Below, piece after piece: positions 1-7,229 of a DNA stretch of 36,266 bases. The notes below the pieces were generated by a model. The model was given only the letters and a program-made list of their open reading frames with translations, was not told the DNA's origin and made no database searches. Origin of the DNA: Alphaproteobacteria bacterium. Its GTDB lineage: Bacteria; Pseudomonadota; Alphaproteobacteria; UBA9219. How positions within the stretch are numbered: the stretch's first letter is position 1; every line of letters begins with the position of its first letter. The translations under genes were made by a program, and so were the position numbers. The DNA lies in the NCBI GenBank assembly GCA_031291435.1, contig JARLJC010000316.1:1-36266 (forward strand). Reading direction: 5' to 3'.

Positions 1-1
1 G

Positions 2-235
2 ATAGCGGCCAACGGTTTCCGTTACCGCGTGCCTTACGGAACCTTGCTGTGCGTTTCCGACCGGCCTCTGCATGGCGAGATCAAATTGCCGGGCATGGCC
101 AACAGTTTTTATCGCCAGCAGGTCGATCAGCATCTGCATATCGGCATCAAGGCGATGGAATTGCTGCGCGCGACCGGCAAGGAAACCTTGCATAGCCGCA
201 AACTGCGCGGCTTCTCAGAAACGGCTTTCCAGTAA
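2..235 (+). CDS. amn: AMP nucleosidase, C-terminal end (partial)
   Basis: The reading frame is open from the left edge and ends at a TAA. The translated tail contains RVPYGTLLCVSDRPLHGEIK, then LPGMANSFYRQQV and HSRKLRGFSE. This closely follows the C-terminal end of E. coli-type Amn as I remember it. Amn cleaves the N-glycosidic bond of AMP to give adenine and ribose 5-phosphate in purine salvage. Only about 77 residues are present, so the catalytic core lies outside the window and cannot be judged. The last 21 bases overlap tail-to-tail with the TPR/glycosyltransferase-like gene on the other strand. Identification rests on family recall of the conserved tail. Confidence 0.88.
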   Translation: MAANGFRYRVPYGTLLCVSDRPLHGEIKLPGMANSFYRQQVDQHLHIGIKAMELLRATGKETLHSRKLRGFSETAFQ

Positions 236-1699
236 TCCCGAAAGTCGGGCAATAACGCTGGCCCAGTCGCCGTATCGCTGCTGGCGGATCAGCGCCATCG
301 ACGCATACCACGGTGTCGTCTCGCTGCTCACGCCCCAGCGCCAGTCCGGGCAATAGGGCAATAACAAATAAACCGGCACGCCAAGCGCCCCCGCCAGATG
401 CGCGGCGGCGGTATCGACCGTCACCACGGCATCCATCTGCGCAATCAGCGTCGCGGTATCGGCGAAATCGCTGATGGTTTTGTCGAGCCTTATCACCGGC
501 AGATCGCCGATTTCGGCCAGCGCGTCGCCGGTAAAAGGCGCATAGAAATCGGCGGGCACCAGTTTCAGCAACGGCGCAAGCTGCGTCAGCGCAATCGATC
601 TTTCATGATCGCGCTCATGCGTGCGCGACCCGGCCCAGATCAGGCCGATTTTTTTGCTGTGATTGCCCGGCGGCAAAGAAGGGCCGATGGGGGCCTGCAA
701 ATAACGGCTGGCCGCTTCGGGCGCGAAATGCCCGGTGAGAAACGGCAGCGACATCACCGGCACGTAATAATCGCAAACGGGCAGGGGATCGCTTTCGCTC
801 AAAACCATCCCGTGCAGCGAGCCCGATAACAGACGCAGTAACGGTTTCGGCAAGGCCCAGACCAGATCGGCCTCGGCGACATAAGGTTCATAACGGCAGA
901 ACTGAATGACATCGCCGAAACCTTGTTCCGCGATAATCAGAAGTTTTTTGCCCTTGAGATTTTCACCGCGCCATTGGGGGCAGGCGGGTTTCAGCCGCAG
1001 CGCCAGCGGTACGTCGAGCCGTGCTTCATAGCCACGCCAGCCGCGCTCAAAATCCCCGGCCAGCAGCCGCGCCATACCTTCATCACGGCGCGTCACCGCT
1101 TTATTCTCAATCGCCCGCGCTTTGGCGAAGAGCGGCCACGCTTCCTCGAACCGCAGCCGGTCAACCGCGAGATTGGCCTGATTGGTGACGATGTCTGCAT
1201 TCAGGGGATCGGCCTCATGCGCGAGGCGGAAACTCGCGTCGGCTTCCTCGAACTTCCCTTGTCGCATCCGCGCGAGGCCGAGGGCGTTGAGCGCATCCGC
1301 CTTGGCCGCGCCGTTTTCCAGCGCGCGTTTGGCCATCTGCTCGGCCTCGCCAAGCCGCTTTTTCTTGCGATAGAGGTTCGACAAATTCCCGGCGGCTTCG
1401 GCCTGCGTCGGCAGCAGCTTCAGGCAATTTTCGTGGCTGGCAATGGCGGCATCGACCATACCGAGATTTTCTTCGGCCACGCCGCGATTGAGCCAGAACA
1501 AAGTATAATCGGGAAAGCGCGAGGTCGCGGTGGTGAAAGTGCCCCATGCCGCCTCCCAATCCTTCATCGCCAGTTCGGCCAGGCCTTTGATAAGGAAATG
1601 CTGCTGGCCGAAACCGGCGGCGCTTTCCTGCCGCATCAGCTCACGGGCGGCGGCGAAATCGCGGTTTTTCAGGGCTTCGAGGGCTTTTTCGGCGGACAT
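215..1699 (-). CDS. TPR protein with C-terminal glycosyltransferase family 9-like domain
   Basis: A 494-residue protein. The N-terminal half (about residues 1-215) is built of 34-residue-type TPR helices with alternating small and aromatic positions (for example NLSNLYRKKKRLGEAEQMAK and ALGLARMRQGKFEEADASFR). The C-terminal half (about 240-485) resembles the ADP-heptose:LPS heptosyltransferase fold. It contains GFGDVIQFCRY, IGLIWAGSRTHERDH, VVTVDTAAAHLAGALGVPVY and a final LLPYCPDWRWG block. Such TPR-GT9 fusions are common in alphaproteobacteria and are usually annotated as glycosyltransferases of unknown acceptor. The start is the ATG at 1699; a Shine-Dalgarno is weak. The gene lies 50 bases downstream of the hicA-like gene on the same strand, and its 3' end overlaps amn. 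Confidence 0.82.
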   Translation of the reverse strand: MSAEKALEALKNRDFAAARELMRQESAAGFGQQHFLIKGLAELAMKDWEAAWGTFTTATSRFPDYTLFWLNRGVAEENLGMVDAAIASHENCLKLLPTQAEAAGNLSNLYRKKKRLGEAEQMAKRALENGAAKADALNALGLARMRQGKFEEADASFRLAHEADPLNADIVTNQANLAVDRLRFEEAWPLFAKARAIENKAVTRRDEGMARLLAGDFERGWRGYEARLDVPLALRLKPACPQWRGENLKGKKLLIIAEQGFGDVIQFCRYEPYVAEADLVWALPKPLLRLLSGSLHGMVLSESDPLPVCDYYVPVMSLPFLTGHFAPEAASRYLQAPIGPSLPPGNHSKKIGLIWAGSRTHERDHERSIALTQLAPLLKLVPADFYAPFTGDALAEIGDLPVIRLDKTISDFADTATLIAQMDAVVTVDTAAAHLAGALGVPVYLLLPYCPDWRWGVSSETTPWYASMALIRQQRYGDWASVIARLSGLLESRF

Positions 1700-1749
1700 G
1701 GGATGTTTCTAAAGCATTTGCTCCCCAAGTCAAAGAGCCTTCCGGACGA

Positions 1750-1947
1750 TCAGATTTTGGTTTTGATGCCGGCGGCCTTCAAAATACCATTTGCCGTATG
1801 GCGGCTACGGATGTCGTGAGATACGGCGACATCGATATTGGTAACAGGGCTATGCCAGATTTCATGGCTGCCTTTGCCTTGCCGTACAAAATAACAGTCA
1901 GCCTCCTGTAACATTTTTTTTACCTGCCGGTCGAACGAACTGCCCAT
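1750..1947 (-). CDS. hicA: HicA-family mRNA interferase toxin
   Basis: A 65-residue basic protein with the HicA signature GKGSHEIW at residues 24-31. His28 is the presumed catalytic residue of the double-stranded-RNA-binding-like fold. The typical C-terminal helix ANGILKAAGI is also present. HicA toxins cleave mRNA and are silenced by HicB. The ATG directly follows the TAA of the upstream antitoxin-like gene (TAAATG), so translation is probably coupled. The antitoxin-first order occurs in a subset of hicAB loci. The length matches the family. Activity cannot be judged from sequence alone. Confidence 0.85.
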   Translation of the reverse strand: MGSSFDRQVKKMLQEADCYFVRQGKGSHEIWHSPVTNIDVAVSHDIRSRHTANGILKAAGIKTKI

Positions 1948-2220
1948 TTAATGCGCCGCGATGCGCACGGTTTGCTGATATACGGGGGCAAGATTGATCT
2001 GATAATCACCCGTCGCTTCGCCGCCCATAAGATTGCTCTCGATGAGTTCGGGGATGACTTCCATGCTTCTCTGGATGAGCTCGGGAATGGTTGCGGCCTC
2101 AGTCACGAGGCCGGGCAAATCCTCGCTCTCGGCGACCCAGACTTTCGCCTCACCGTCCCATTTGCATATAATCTTGATGTTGAATTCGCGTGTGACCATA
2201 GCTCCAATATAGGGATGCAT
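1948..2220 (-). CDS. hicB: HicB-like antitoxin (DUF1902 type)
   Basis: A 90-residue acidic protein from the ATG at 2220. The central stretch WDGEAKVWVAESEDLPGLVT (residues 21-40), followed by EAATIPELIQR, is the partial RNase-H-like fold of HicB antitoxins, of the DUF1902 subtype. That subtype lacks an obvious DNA-binding tail. I chose this start because GTGGAG stands 9 bases upstream. An upstream TTG at 2256 has no ribosome-binding site, and the internal ATG at 2199 has GGAG only 2 bases away. It should bind and neutralise the adjoining HicA. Its promoter region carries an inverted repeat that could serve autoregulation. Confidence 0.8.
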   Translation of the reverse strand: MHPYIGAMVTREFNIKIICKWDGEAKVWVAESEDLPGLVTEAATIPELIQRSMEVIPELIESNLMGGEATGDYQINLAPVYQQTVRIAAH

Positions 2221-2282
2221 GGGTAAATTCTCCACTAAAGACGATTGTTTTTTCAAACTGAGACACGGAACATCACCCGTTA

Positions 2283-2312
2283 ACTGTAATCCATACAGTA
2301 ATGCCTTGTAAA
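2283..2312 (-). promoter_or_regulatory. Predicted hicBA promoter with inverted-repeat operator candidate
   Basis: On the minus strand TTTACA (2312-2307) and TACAGT (2288-2283) are separated by 18 bases and sit about 60 bases before the antitoxin ATG. The -10 element is one arm of a perfect 6-bp inverted repeat, ACTGTA-N5-TACAGT (2283-2299). A protein bound there would block RNA polymerase. Hexamers and repeat are visible. The regulatory role is inferred from the usual autoregulation of toxin-antitoxin pairs. Confidence 0.45.
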
Positions 2313-2340
2313 TACTTAAGGTTTTAATGGGTTAATTAAC

Positions 2341-2369
2341 TGGACATGGAATAGGGTTTTCCCTATAAA
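2341..2369 (+). promoter_or_regulatory. Strong sigma70-type promoter for the rplK cluster
   Basis: TGGACA (2341-2346) and TATAAA (2364-2369) are spaced by exactly 17 bases, and each matches 5 of 6 consensus positions. Transcription would begin near 2376 and give a leader of about 180 bases before rplK. The sequence just upstream is rich in TTAA tetramers. This is the best consensus-like promoter I saw in the window. Confidence 0.7.
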
Positions 2370-2425
2370 CCGCGAAGAAATCGGTGTGGTAGGCGTTCTT
2401 CATTCAATAATACCCGAAGGAGCCG

Positions 2426-2464
2426 GACCACGCCATCCGCCATTTGCAAGCAAATGTCGTGGTC
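2426..2464 (+). promoter_or_regulatory. Stem-loop in the rplK leader
   Basis: The leader holds a two-part hairpin. An outer stem GACCACG/CGTGGTC (2426-2432 with 2458-2464) surrounds an inner stem CATTTG/CAAATG (2441-2446 with 2451-2456) with a CAAG loop. A second GC stem CCCGCA/TGCGGG lies at about 2506-2520, just before the Shine-Dalgarno. In enterobacteria L1 represses the L11-L1 operon through its leader. Whether this element plays that role is inference; I did not recognise an exact L1 site. Confidence 0.45.
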
Positions 2465-2558
2465 GGGGGAAAAGATACATCCCTCACAATCTGGTCTGCC
2501 TTTGCCCGCATGTTGCGGGCTGGGGCGTTTTTAGTTCGCAAGATGCGAGGAGAGAAAC

Positions 2559-2990
2559 ATGGCAAAAGAAGTAGTCGGCCTTATTAAATTGCAGGTGCCC
2601 GCGGGCGCCGCCAACCCGTCGCCGCCCATCGGCCCGGCTCTGGGGCAACGCGGCCTCAACATTATGGATTTCTGCAAGCAGTTCAATGCCAAGACGCAAG
2701 GCATGGAAAAGGGCACCCCCATTCCGGTCGTGATCACCGCCTTCTCTGACCGCAGCTTCACCTTCATCACCAAGATGCCGCCCAACACCTATTTCATCAA
2801 GAAGGCGGCCAAGATCGAAAAAGGCTCGACCGCTCCGGGCGTCACCAGCGCCGGCACCATCACGATGGCGCAGATCCGCGAAATCGCGAAACAGAAGATG
2901 GCCGATTTGAACGCCAACGATATCGAAGCGGCGGCGAAGATGATCAAGGGTTCCGCCCGTTCGATGGGCCTTCAGGTTGTGGGAGAATAA
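2559..2990 (+). CDS. rplK: 50S ribosomal protein L11
   Basis: A 143-residue L11 of normal length. The N-terminal domain carries the proline-rich signature [20 protein letters not shown], followed by [10 protein letters not shown]. The C-terminal RNA-binding domain ends with [20 protein letters not shown]11 binds the GTPase-associated region of 23S rRNA with the L10-L12 stalk and is a substrate of PrmA trimethylation. The start ATG has a strong GAGGAGAG Shine-Dalgarno. rplA follows 2 bases after the stop codon. nusG, the usual upstream neighbour, is absent; a hicBA pair stands there instead. Confidence 0.98.
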   Translation: MAKEVVGLIKLQVPAGAANPSPPIGPALGQRGLNIMDFCKQFNAKTQGMEKGTPIPVVITAFSDRSFTFITKMPPNTYFIKKAAKIEKGSTAPGVTSAGTITMAQIREIAKQKMADLNANDIEAAAKMIKGSARSMGLQVVGE

Positions 2991-2992
2991 TC

Positions 2993-3691
2993 ATGTCGGG
3001 CAAAAAAATCCGCAACGTTTCCAAGAATGTCGATCGCAACAAGGCTTATAGTCTGACCGACGCCGTCAAACTGGTTCTGTCGAACAGCAAGCAGGCCGCG
3101 CGCAAGTTCAATGAATCGGTCGAATGCGCCATCAACCTCAACATCGACACCAAGCAGTCCGATCAGTCGGTGCGCGGCGTTGTCGCTCTGCCCGCGGGCA
3201 CCGGCAAGACCGTGCGCGTGGCCGTGTTCGCCAAGGGCGACAAGGCCGATGCCGCCAAGGCCGCCGGAGCCGACATCGTCGGCGCTGACGACCTCAAGGA
3301 CAAGATCATGGCCGGTTTCAGCGATTTTGATCGCGTGATCGCCAGCCCCGATATGATGGGCGTGGTCGGTCAGTTGGGTAAAATCCTCGGGCCGCGCGGC
3401 CTGATGCCTAACCCCAAGCTCGGCACCGTGACGCCGAACGTCGCCGAAGCGGTCAAGGCCGCCAAGGCAGGCTCGATCGAATTCCGCGCCGAAAAGGCGG
3501 GGATCGTTCAGGCCGGCATCGGCAAAGTCAGCTTCTCCGAAGCCGATATTCTGACCAATGCCAAGGCTTTCATCGGCGCCATCACCAAAGCCCGTCCGAC
3601 CGGCGTGAAGGGTTCCTACGTAACCCGCATCACTTTGTCCTCGACGATGGGGCCGGGCGTTAAGGTTGATATCGCTTCGGTTGTTGAGTAA
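2993..3691 (+). CDS. rplA: 50S ribosomal protein L1
   Basis: A 232-residue L1 of standard size. Hallmarks are [20 protein letters not shown] near the N-terminus, [20 protein letters not shown], and the conserved [18 protein letters not shown] block. L1 forms the mobile stalk near the E site and in other bacteria represses its own operon by binding mRNA. GGAG lies 8 bases before the ATG, within the end of rplK, so the two genes are cotranscribed. A 14-bp stem-loop and an L10-leader-like RNA follow before rplJ. Confidence 0.98.
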   Translation: MSGKKIRNVSKNVDRNKAYSLTDAVKLVLSNSKQAARKFNESVECAINLNIDTKQSDQSVRGVVALPAGTGKTVRVAVFAKGDKADAAKAAGADIVGADDLKDKIMAGFSDFDRVIASPDMMGVVGQLGKILGPRGLMPNPKLGTVTPNVAEAVKAAKAGSIEFRAEKAGIVQAGIGKVSFSEADILTNAKAFIGAITKARPTGVKGSYVTRITLSSTMGPGVKVDIASVVE

Positions 3692-3705
3692 GGAATAAAA
3701 AGGTT

Positions 3706-3736
3706 GCTTCCATGCCCTGTTTCAGGGTATGGAAGC
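3706..3736 (+). terminator. Stem-loop after rplA (attenuator or RNA-processing site)
   Basis: GCTTCCATGCCCTG (3706-3719) pairs with CAGGGTATGGAAGC (3723-3736) around a three-base loop, with a single G-T wobble pair. No U-run follows directly, only CTCGCTTTCGG. It is therefore a poor intrinsic terminator and may instead mark partial termination or mRNA processing between rplKA and rplJL. Confidence 0.5.
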
Positions 3737-3754
3737 CTCGCTTTCGGCAACGAA

Positions 3755-3822
3755 GGCATACCTGTCCGAGACTGCGGGCGCTCTTCGGAGCTTAAAATTC
3801 GCCAGCAATAGACGGGATAAAA
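3755..3822 (+). ncRNA. L10 leader-like RNA (autoregulatory element of rplJL)
   Basis: CCTGTC (3761-3766) can pair with GACGGG (3811-3816), using one G-T wobble. Between them lie CGAGACTGCGGGCG, a CTC-TTCG-GAG hairpin (3781-3790) and a CTTAAAATTCGCC segment in which CGCC (3800-3803) pairs with GGCG (3777-3780). The GTCCGAGACTG string plus CTTAA bulge matches what I remember of proteobacterial L10 leaders. These mimic the 23S rRNA kink-turn bound by the L10-(L7/L12)4 complex and repress rplJL. It lies about 340 bases before rplJ, further than usual, because a palindromic repeat sits between. A covariance-model search would settle it. Confidence 0.65.
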
Positions 3823-3918
3823 TGAGATAGCGCCCGCGACTTTGTCGCCATTTGCGCGTTTTGTTTTTTCTCATCTAACCCCCGGACAGCATGAAATTTG
3901 AAGTGACGCCTCCCCTTT

Positions 3919-4109
3919 GGAGTCGTCATTCCGGAAAATTCGCTTTTTGCTCTTTCTTGCAAAATGCGAATTTGTCCGGAATCCAGTTGGCCTGACCGCA
4001 AAGACGGTATGTGCGGAGAGGGGAACTGGATTCCGCATAAATTTTCTTTCGTCTCGCCCTCGCAAGAGCTTCGGCGTGACGAAAGAAAATTTTGCGGAAT
4101 GGCGGCTCT
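3919..4109 (+). repeat. Nested palindromic (cloverleaf) repeat, copy 1, inside the rpl cluster
   Basis: The outer ends AGTCGTCATTCCGG and GCGGAATGGCGGCTCT are near-inverted copies. Inside are two long hairpins: AAATTCGC/GCGAATTT, and AAATTTTCTTTCGTC/GACGAAAGAAAATTTT. A central stem CCAGTT/AACTGG encloses a CCGCA/TGCGG hairpin. The unit could form a four-way cruciform or RNA cloverleaf. The same blocks recur at 18502-18666 and 33475-33664. It separates the L10 leader from rplJ. Confidence 0.85.
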
Positions 4110-4163
4110 GGTGGCGGCGACGTGAATAAACGGCAGAGACAACGCCTAGAAAACGGAGAGAAC

Positions 4164-4694
4164 ATGACCGCTAACCACAGCCCCAACCGGGTCGCGAAAG
4201 AGAAGCTCGTCAGCGTGATTGACGAAGACATCAAAGGCGCCGAACTGATTGTCGTCACCCAGCAGCTCGGCCTCAATGCCGACACCACCCGCACCCTGCG
4301 CGTCGAAATGCGCAAGAGCGGCGTCGGTCTCAAAGTCGCCAAGAACAAGCTGGTCAAGCACGCGATCAAGGGTACCAAATTCGCCGGTCTCGAAAAGTTC
4401 CTCAAGGGCCCGACCGCTCTGGCTTATTCGAAGGATCCCGTGGCCGCCGCGCGCGCCTCGGTCGATTTCGCCAAGAAGAACGACAAGTTCAAGGTCATCG
4501 GCGGCGTGATGGGCGACCAGATTCTGGAAGAGGCTCAGGTCAAGGCGCTGGCCTCGCTGCCGTCGCTCAACGAACTCCGCGCCAAGCTCGTCGGTTTGTT
4601 GCAGGCTCCCGCAACTAAGATCGCCGGTATTCTTGTCGCTCCGGCTGGTCAGCTCGCTCGCGTCATGTCGGCGCGCAGCAAGCAGGCGTCGTGA
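4164..4694 (+). CDS. rplJ: 50S ribosomal protein L10
   Basis: A 176-residue L10. The N-terminal rRNA-binding domain contains LRVEMRKSGVGLKVAKNKLV and the KGPTALAYSKDPVAAAR segment. The C-terminal helix (LASLPSLNELRAKLVGLL onward) docks L7/L12 dimers. I chose the ATG at 4164 because of ACGGAGAG just upstream; an in-frame ATG at 4092 lies in the repeat and would add unrelated residues. L10 and L12 form the ribosomal stalk that recruits translation factors. The gap to rplA is 472 bases and holds a leader RNA and a palindromic repeat. rplL follows after 138 bases. Confidence 0.97.
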   Translation: MTANHSPNRVAKEKLVSVIDEDIKGAELIVVTQQLGLNADTTRTLRVEMRKSGVGLKVAKNKLVKHAIKGTKFAGLEKFLKGPTALAYSKDPVAAARASVDFAKKNDKFKVIGGVMGDQILEEAQVKALASLPSLNELRAKLVGLLQAPATKIAGILVAPAGQLARVMSARSKQAS

Positions 4695-4832
4695 TTGGTT
4701 TTGGTCCAGCGATTCACGTTTCAAATGAAGGATTTGAAACGATCGCGGACCGGAAAGTTTTTAAAGAATACGCCCCGCGTGGGCGTGTAAGTGGTTCAAC
4801 AACTAACGTAAGTTCAACAAGGAGAGAGTAAA

Positions 4833-5210
4833 ATGTCGAAGCTTGAAAAATTGGTCGATGAATTGTCCACCCTGTCGGTTCTCGAAGCCGCGGAACTGTC
4901 GAAGCTCTTGGAAGAAAAGTGGGGCGTTAGCGCCGCCGCTCCGGTCGCCGTCGCTGCCGCCGCTGGTGGCGCCGCTGCCGCTCCTGCCGGTGAAGAACAG
5001 ACCGAATTCACGGTTGTTCTGACCAAGGCAGGCGACAAGAAGATCGAAGTCATTAAGGAAGTGCGCGCGATCACCGGTCTCGGCCTCAAGGAAGCCAAGG
5101 ATCTGGTCGAAGCCGCTCCGAAGACCCTTAAGGAAGGCGTTGCCAAGGCTGACGCCGAGAAGTTCAAGAAGCAGCTTGAAGCCGTCGGTGCCGCCGTCGA
5201 ATTGAAGTAA
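4833..5210 (+). CDS. rplL: 50S ribosomal protein L7/L12
   Basis: A 125-residue L12 with three clear parts. There is an N-terminal dimerisation helix pair (residues 1-32), an alanine-rich hinge (about 36-56), and a C-terminal factor-binding domain with [20 protein letters not shown] and [20 protein letters not shown]. It is present as two to three dimers on L10 and stimulates GTPase factors. AAGGAGAG stands just before the ATG. A strong intrinsic terminator follows within 50 bases, so the transcript ends here rather than running on into rpoB as in most bacteria. Confidence 0.98.
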   Translation: MSKLEKLVDELSTLSVLEAAELSKLLEEKWGVSAAAPVAVAAAAGGAAAAPAGEEQTEFTVVLTKAGDKKIEVIKEVRAITGLGLKEAKDLVEAAPKTLKEGVAKADAEKFKKQLEAVGAAVELK

Positions 5211-5233
5211 GCTTTTTACTTTTACGAATAGAG

Positions 5234-5263
5234 AAGGCGGGGACAAAATTCCCGCCTTTTTTA
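5234..5263 (+). terminator. Intrinsic terminator of the rpl cluster
   Basis: AAGGCGGG (5234-5241) pairs with CCCGCCTT (5251-5258) across a nine-base loop, and the second arm runs into an unbroken T stretch. This is a textbook Rho-independent terminator directly after rplL. Confidence 0.92.
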
Positions 5264-5290
5264 TTAACCAAAACCCTTGCTATACAGCGA

Positions 5291-5319
5291 TTGGCGCTCG
5301 CGTTTTTGTGTGCTAGCAT
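5291..5319 (+). promoter_or_regulatory. Possible promoter of the 5353 gene
   Basis: TTGGCG (5291-5296) and TAGCAT (5314-5319) are 17 bases apart, about 33 bases before the next ATG and downstream of the rplL terminator. Each hexamer matches 4 of 6 consensus positions. The position is right but the match is moderate. Confidence 0.4.
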
Positions 5320-5352
5320 ACCGACTATACTTTATTCATTTCAGGAAAACAT

Positions 5353-5691
5353 ATGACGATGGTTTGGGACCAACAGGACGCAACGACCTATTCGAAAACC
5401 GGCGGCCCCATACCGGGCGCTTTCTTCGCCGCCGCTCTCGCAATCCTCGGCGGATCTGCCCTGATCGAATATGCCCTTGACGACAGCGTCTATGGCGGCG
5501 ACGCCTCCCTCAAAAACACGCTCATTCAATATGTGCAGGCCGGCAACGATGTCACCCGCCTCGCCGATTTGAACGGCAGCCCCTATTATCTGGAAATCCA
5601 CTCTCACACATTCGCGACCGAATATACGGCCAGATCCTGGGGCTCCGATGATTCCGCGACGGTCTGGATCGCATCCGCGCCCCATCCCTGA
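5353..5691 (+). CDS. Hypothetical protein (112 aa)
   Basis: I do not recognise this protein. AGGA lies 7 bases before the ATG. Residues about 19-41 (IPGAFFAAALAILGGSALIEYAL) form a weakly hydrophobic stretch that could be one membrane helix. The rest is soluble-looking and ends in a tryptophan- and histidine-containing tail. Codon use resembles the neighbours, with many C- or G-ending codons, so it is likely a real gene. A similarly small membrane-anchored hypothetical protein follows 63 bases downstream in the same direction. Confidence 0.6.
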   Translation: MTMVWDQQDATTYSKTGGPIPGAFFAAALAILGGSALIEYALDDSVYGGDASLKNTLIQYVQAGNDVTRLADLNGSPYYLEIHSHTFATEYTARSWGSDDSATVWIASAPHP

Positions 5692-5754
5692 AACCATCTT
5701 TCCACCGCACAATTTTAGCGCTACTTTTCACCCGCCACATTGAGGGAGAAAACC

Positions 5755-6108
5755 ATGCCCGCCAAATGCCCCATTACCTGTAGACAAACCGCCATCGGCC
5801 TTTTTGTGGCGCTGGTTCTGCTCGGCATCGGCGCCAAAGCCTACTGCGCCTATATGCGGCATGTGCGGCACGATTCCCTGACGGCCTATGTGCTGAAGGC
5901 CAGCGATCTGGCCCACCCGCATGTCGTGCCTTTCGACGACGGGCACGATTATTATGTGACGACCAAACCTAACGCGGCGGGCTGCACCACAGCCTCGGCC
6001 CAGCGCGTGCTGGGGCAGGCGGCAGGCGGCACCATCACGGCGGTTACCGACGAGCCTTCGGTGACGGCGACTTATTGCAACACGCCGCCCGCAACACCGG
6101 CCCCCTAG
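5755..6108 (+). CDS. Hypothetical single-pass membrane protein (117 aa)
   Basis: Not recognised. GAGGGAG precedes the ATG at 5755 by about 7 bases, which favours it over a TTG at 5740. Residues about 10-32 (TAIGLFVALVLLGIGAKAYCAY) form a clear N-terminal membrane helix or uncleaved signal anchor. The remainder, with two cysteines (AAGCTTAS and ATYCNTP) and a proline-rich end, would face the periplasm. The cysteine spacing would allow a disulfide. The stop codon is 1 base from the trpS stop on the other strand. Confidence 0.6.
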   Translation: MPAKCPITCRQTAIGLFVALVLLGIGAKAYCAYMRHVRHDSLTAYVLKASDLAHPHVVPFDDGHDYYVTTKPNAAGCTTASAQRVLGQAAGGTITAVTDEPSVTATYCNTPPATPAP

Positions 6109-6109
6109 C

Positions 6110-7204
6110 TCACCGATACATATTCATGGCGACGCGCACTTCGTCGAGCGTTGTGACGGCGACTTCGCGCGCTTTGGTGATGCCCTTGTCGAGCGAGGCG
6201 CGCACATAGGGAATGTCTTTTTCCAGTTCGCGGCGGCGTGTGCGCAAAGGCCGCAGGAACTCGTTGAGATGTTCGGTCAGATAGGCTTTCAGTTTGCCCG
6301 AACCGCCGTCGCCGATGCTTTCGGCAATGGCCTCGGGGCTCTCGCCGCTGCATAGCGAGGCGATTTCCAGAAGATTGGCGACCTGCGGGCGGCTGGCGGG
6401 GTCGTAAGTAATGCGGCGCTCGGAATCCGTCACCGCCGTTTTGATAATTTTCGCGGTTTCGTCTTCGGTGGCTTTCAAGGTGACCGAATTATTGCGGCTC
6501 TTGCTCATCTTGGCGTTGCCGTCGAGGCCGAGAATGGTGGGCGTATTGCTGAGCAGGGCCTGCGGCTCGAGGAAAACCGGGTTCTTTTCGGCATAGCGGG
6601 TGTTGAAACGCCGCGCGATTGTGCGCGTCAGTTCGATATGCGGCAACTGGTCCTTGCCCACGGGCACGACCGTACTTTTGCAGAACAAAATGTCGGCGGC
6701 CTGATGCACGGGATAGGTAAACATGCCCGCATTCATGCGCGCCATTTTCGCGGCTTCGATTTCTTCCTTCACCGTCGGGTTGCGTTCCAGTTCGGCGATA
6801 CTGACGAGATTGAGGAAGGGCAGCAGGAGCTGGTTCATCTCGGGGATGCAGCTATGCGGATAGATGAAAACCTTGCCGCCATCGGGGTCGAGACCTGCGG
6901 CGATATAATCGATGGCGAGGTTGATGGTGCATTCCGCGATACGGTCGAAAACTTCGCGGTCGGTCAGCACCTGATAGTCGGCGATGACGATGAAAGTCTC
7001 GACGCCGAGTTTCGACAAGCGCACCCGGTTGAGCAACGAGCCGAACAGATGCCCGATATGCAGATCGCCGGTGGGGCGGTCGCCGGTCAGAACGCGGTGC
7101 CTGCCGGGGTTTTTGGCGATATCCGCTTCCAGTTCCCTGCTGCGCTGCACCGAGGCGGCAAAGGTGTCATAGGAAAGATTTTCGGTTTTTTCCGGTTCGG
7201 TCAT
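6110..7204 (-). CDS. trpS: Tryptophanyl-tRNA synthetase
   Basis: A 364-residue class I aminoacyl-tRNA synthetase that charges tRNA-Trp. The HIGH motif is intact (LHIGHLFG, residues 48-55), and so is KMSKS at 232-236 (DGNAKMSKSRNN). The TrpRS-typical GKDQLPHIELTR lies at 183-194. The length is slightly above the usual 330-350 because of an N-terminal extension of about 30 residues. It lies 25 bases downstream of murJ on the same strand and is probably cotranscribed with it. Confidence 0.97.
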   Translation of the reverse strand: MTEPEKTENLSYDTFAASVQRSRELEADIAKNPGRHRVLTGDRPTGDLHIGHLFGSLLNRVRLSKLGVETFIVIADYQVLTDREVFDRIAECTINLAIDYIAAGLDPDGGKVFIYPHSCIPEMNQLLLPFLNLVSIAELERNPTVKEEIEAAKMARMNAGMFTYPVHQAADILFCKSTVVPVGKDQLPHIELTRTIARRFNTRYAEKNPVFLEPQALLSNTPTILGLDGNAKMSKSRNNSVTLKATEDETAKIIKTAVTDSERRITYDPASRPQVANLLEIASLCSGESPEAIAESIGDGGSGKLKAYLTEHLNEFLRPLRTRRRELEKDIPYVRASLDKGITKAREVAVTTLDEVRVAMNMYR

Positions 7205-7229
7205 TCTGAATTCCTGAAAGGATAAGGTC

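Noticed and set aside
923-1819. Long rightward open frame opposite the TPR/GT9 gene
   Set aside because: It is antisense to a protein with clear TPR and GT9 motifs; the translation is Arg/Gly/Phe-rich with no recognisable motif, typical of a shadow of GC-rich coding sequence.
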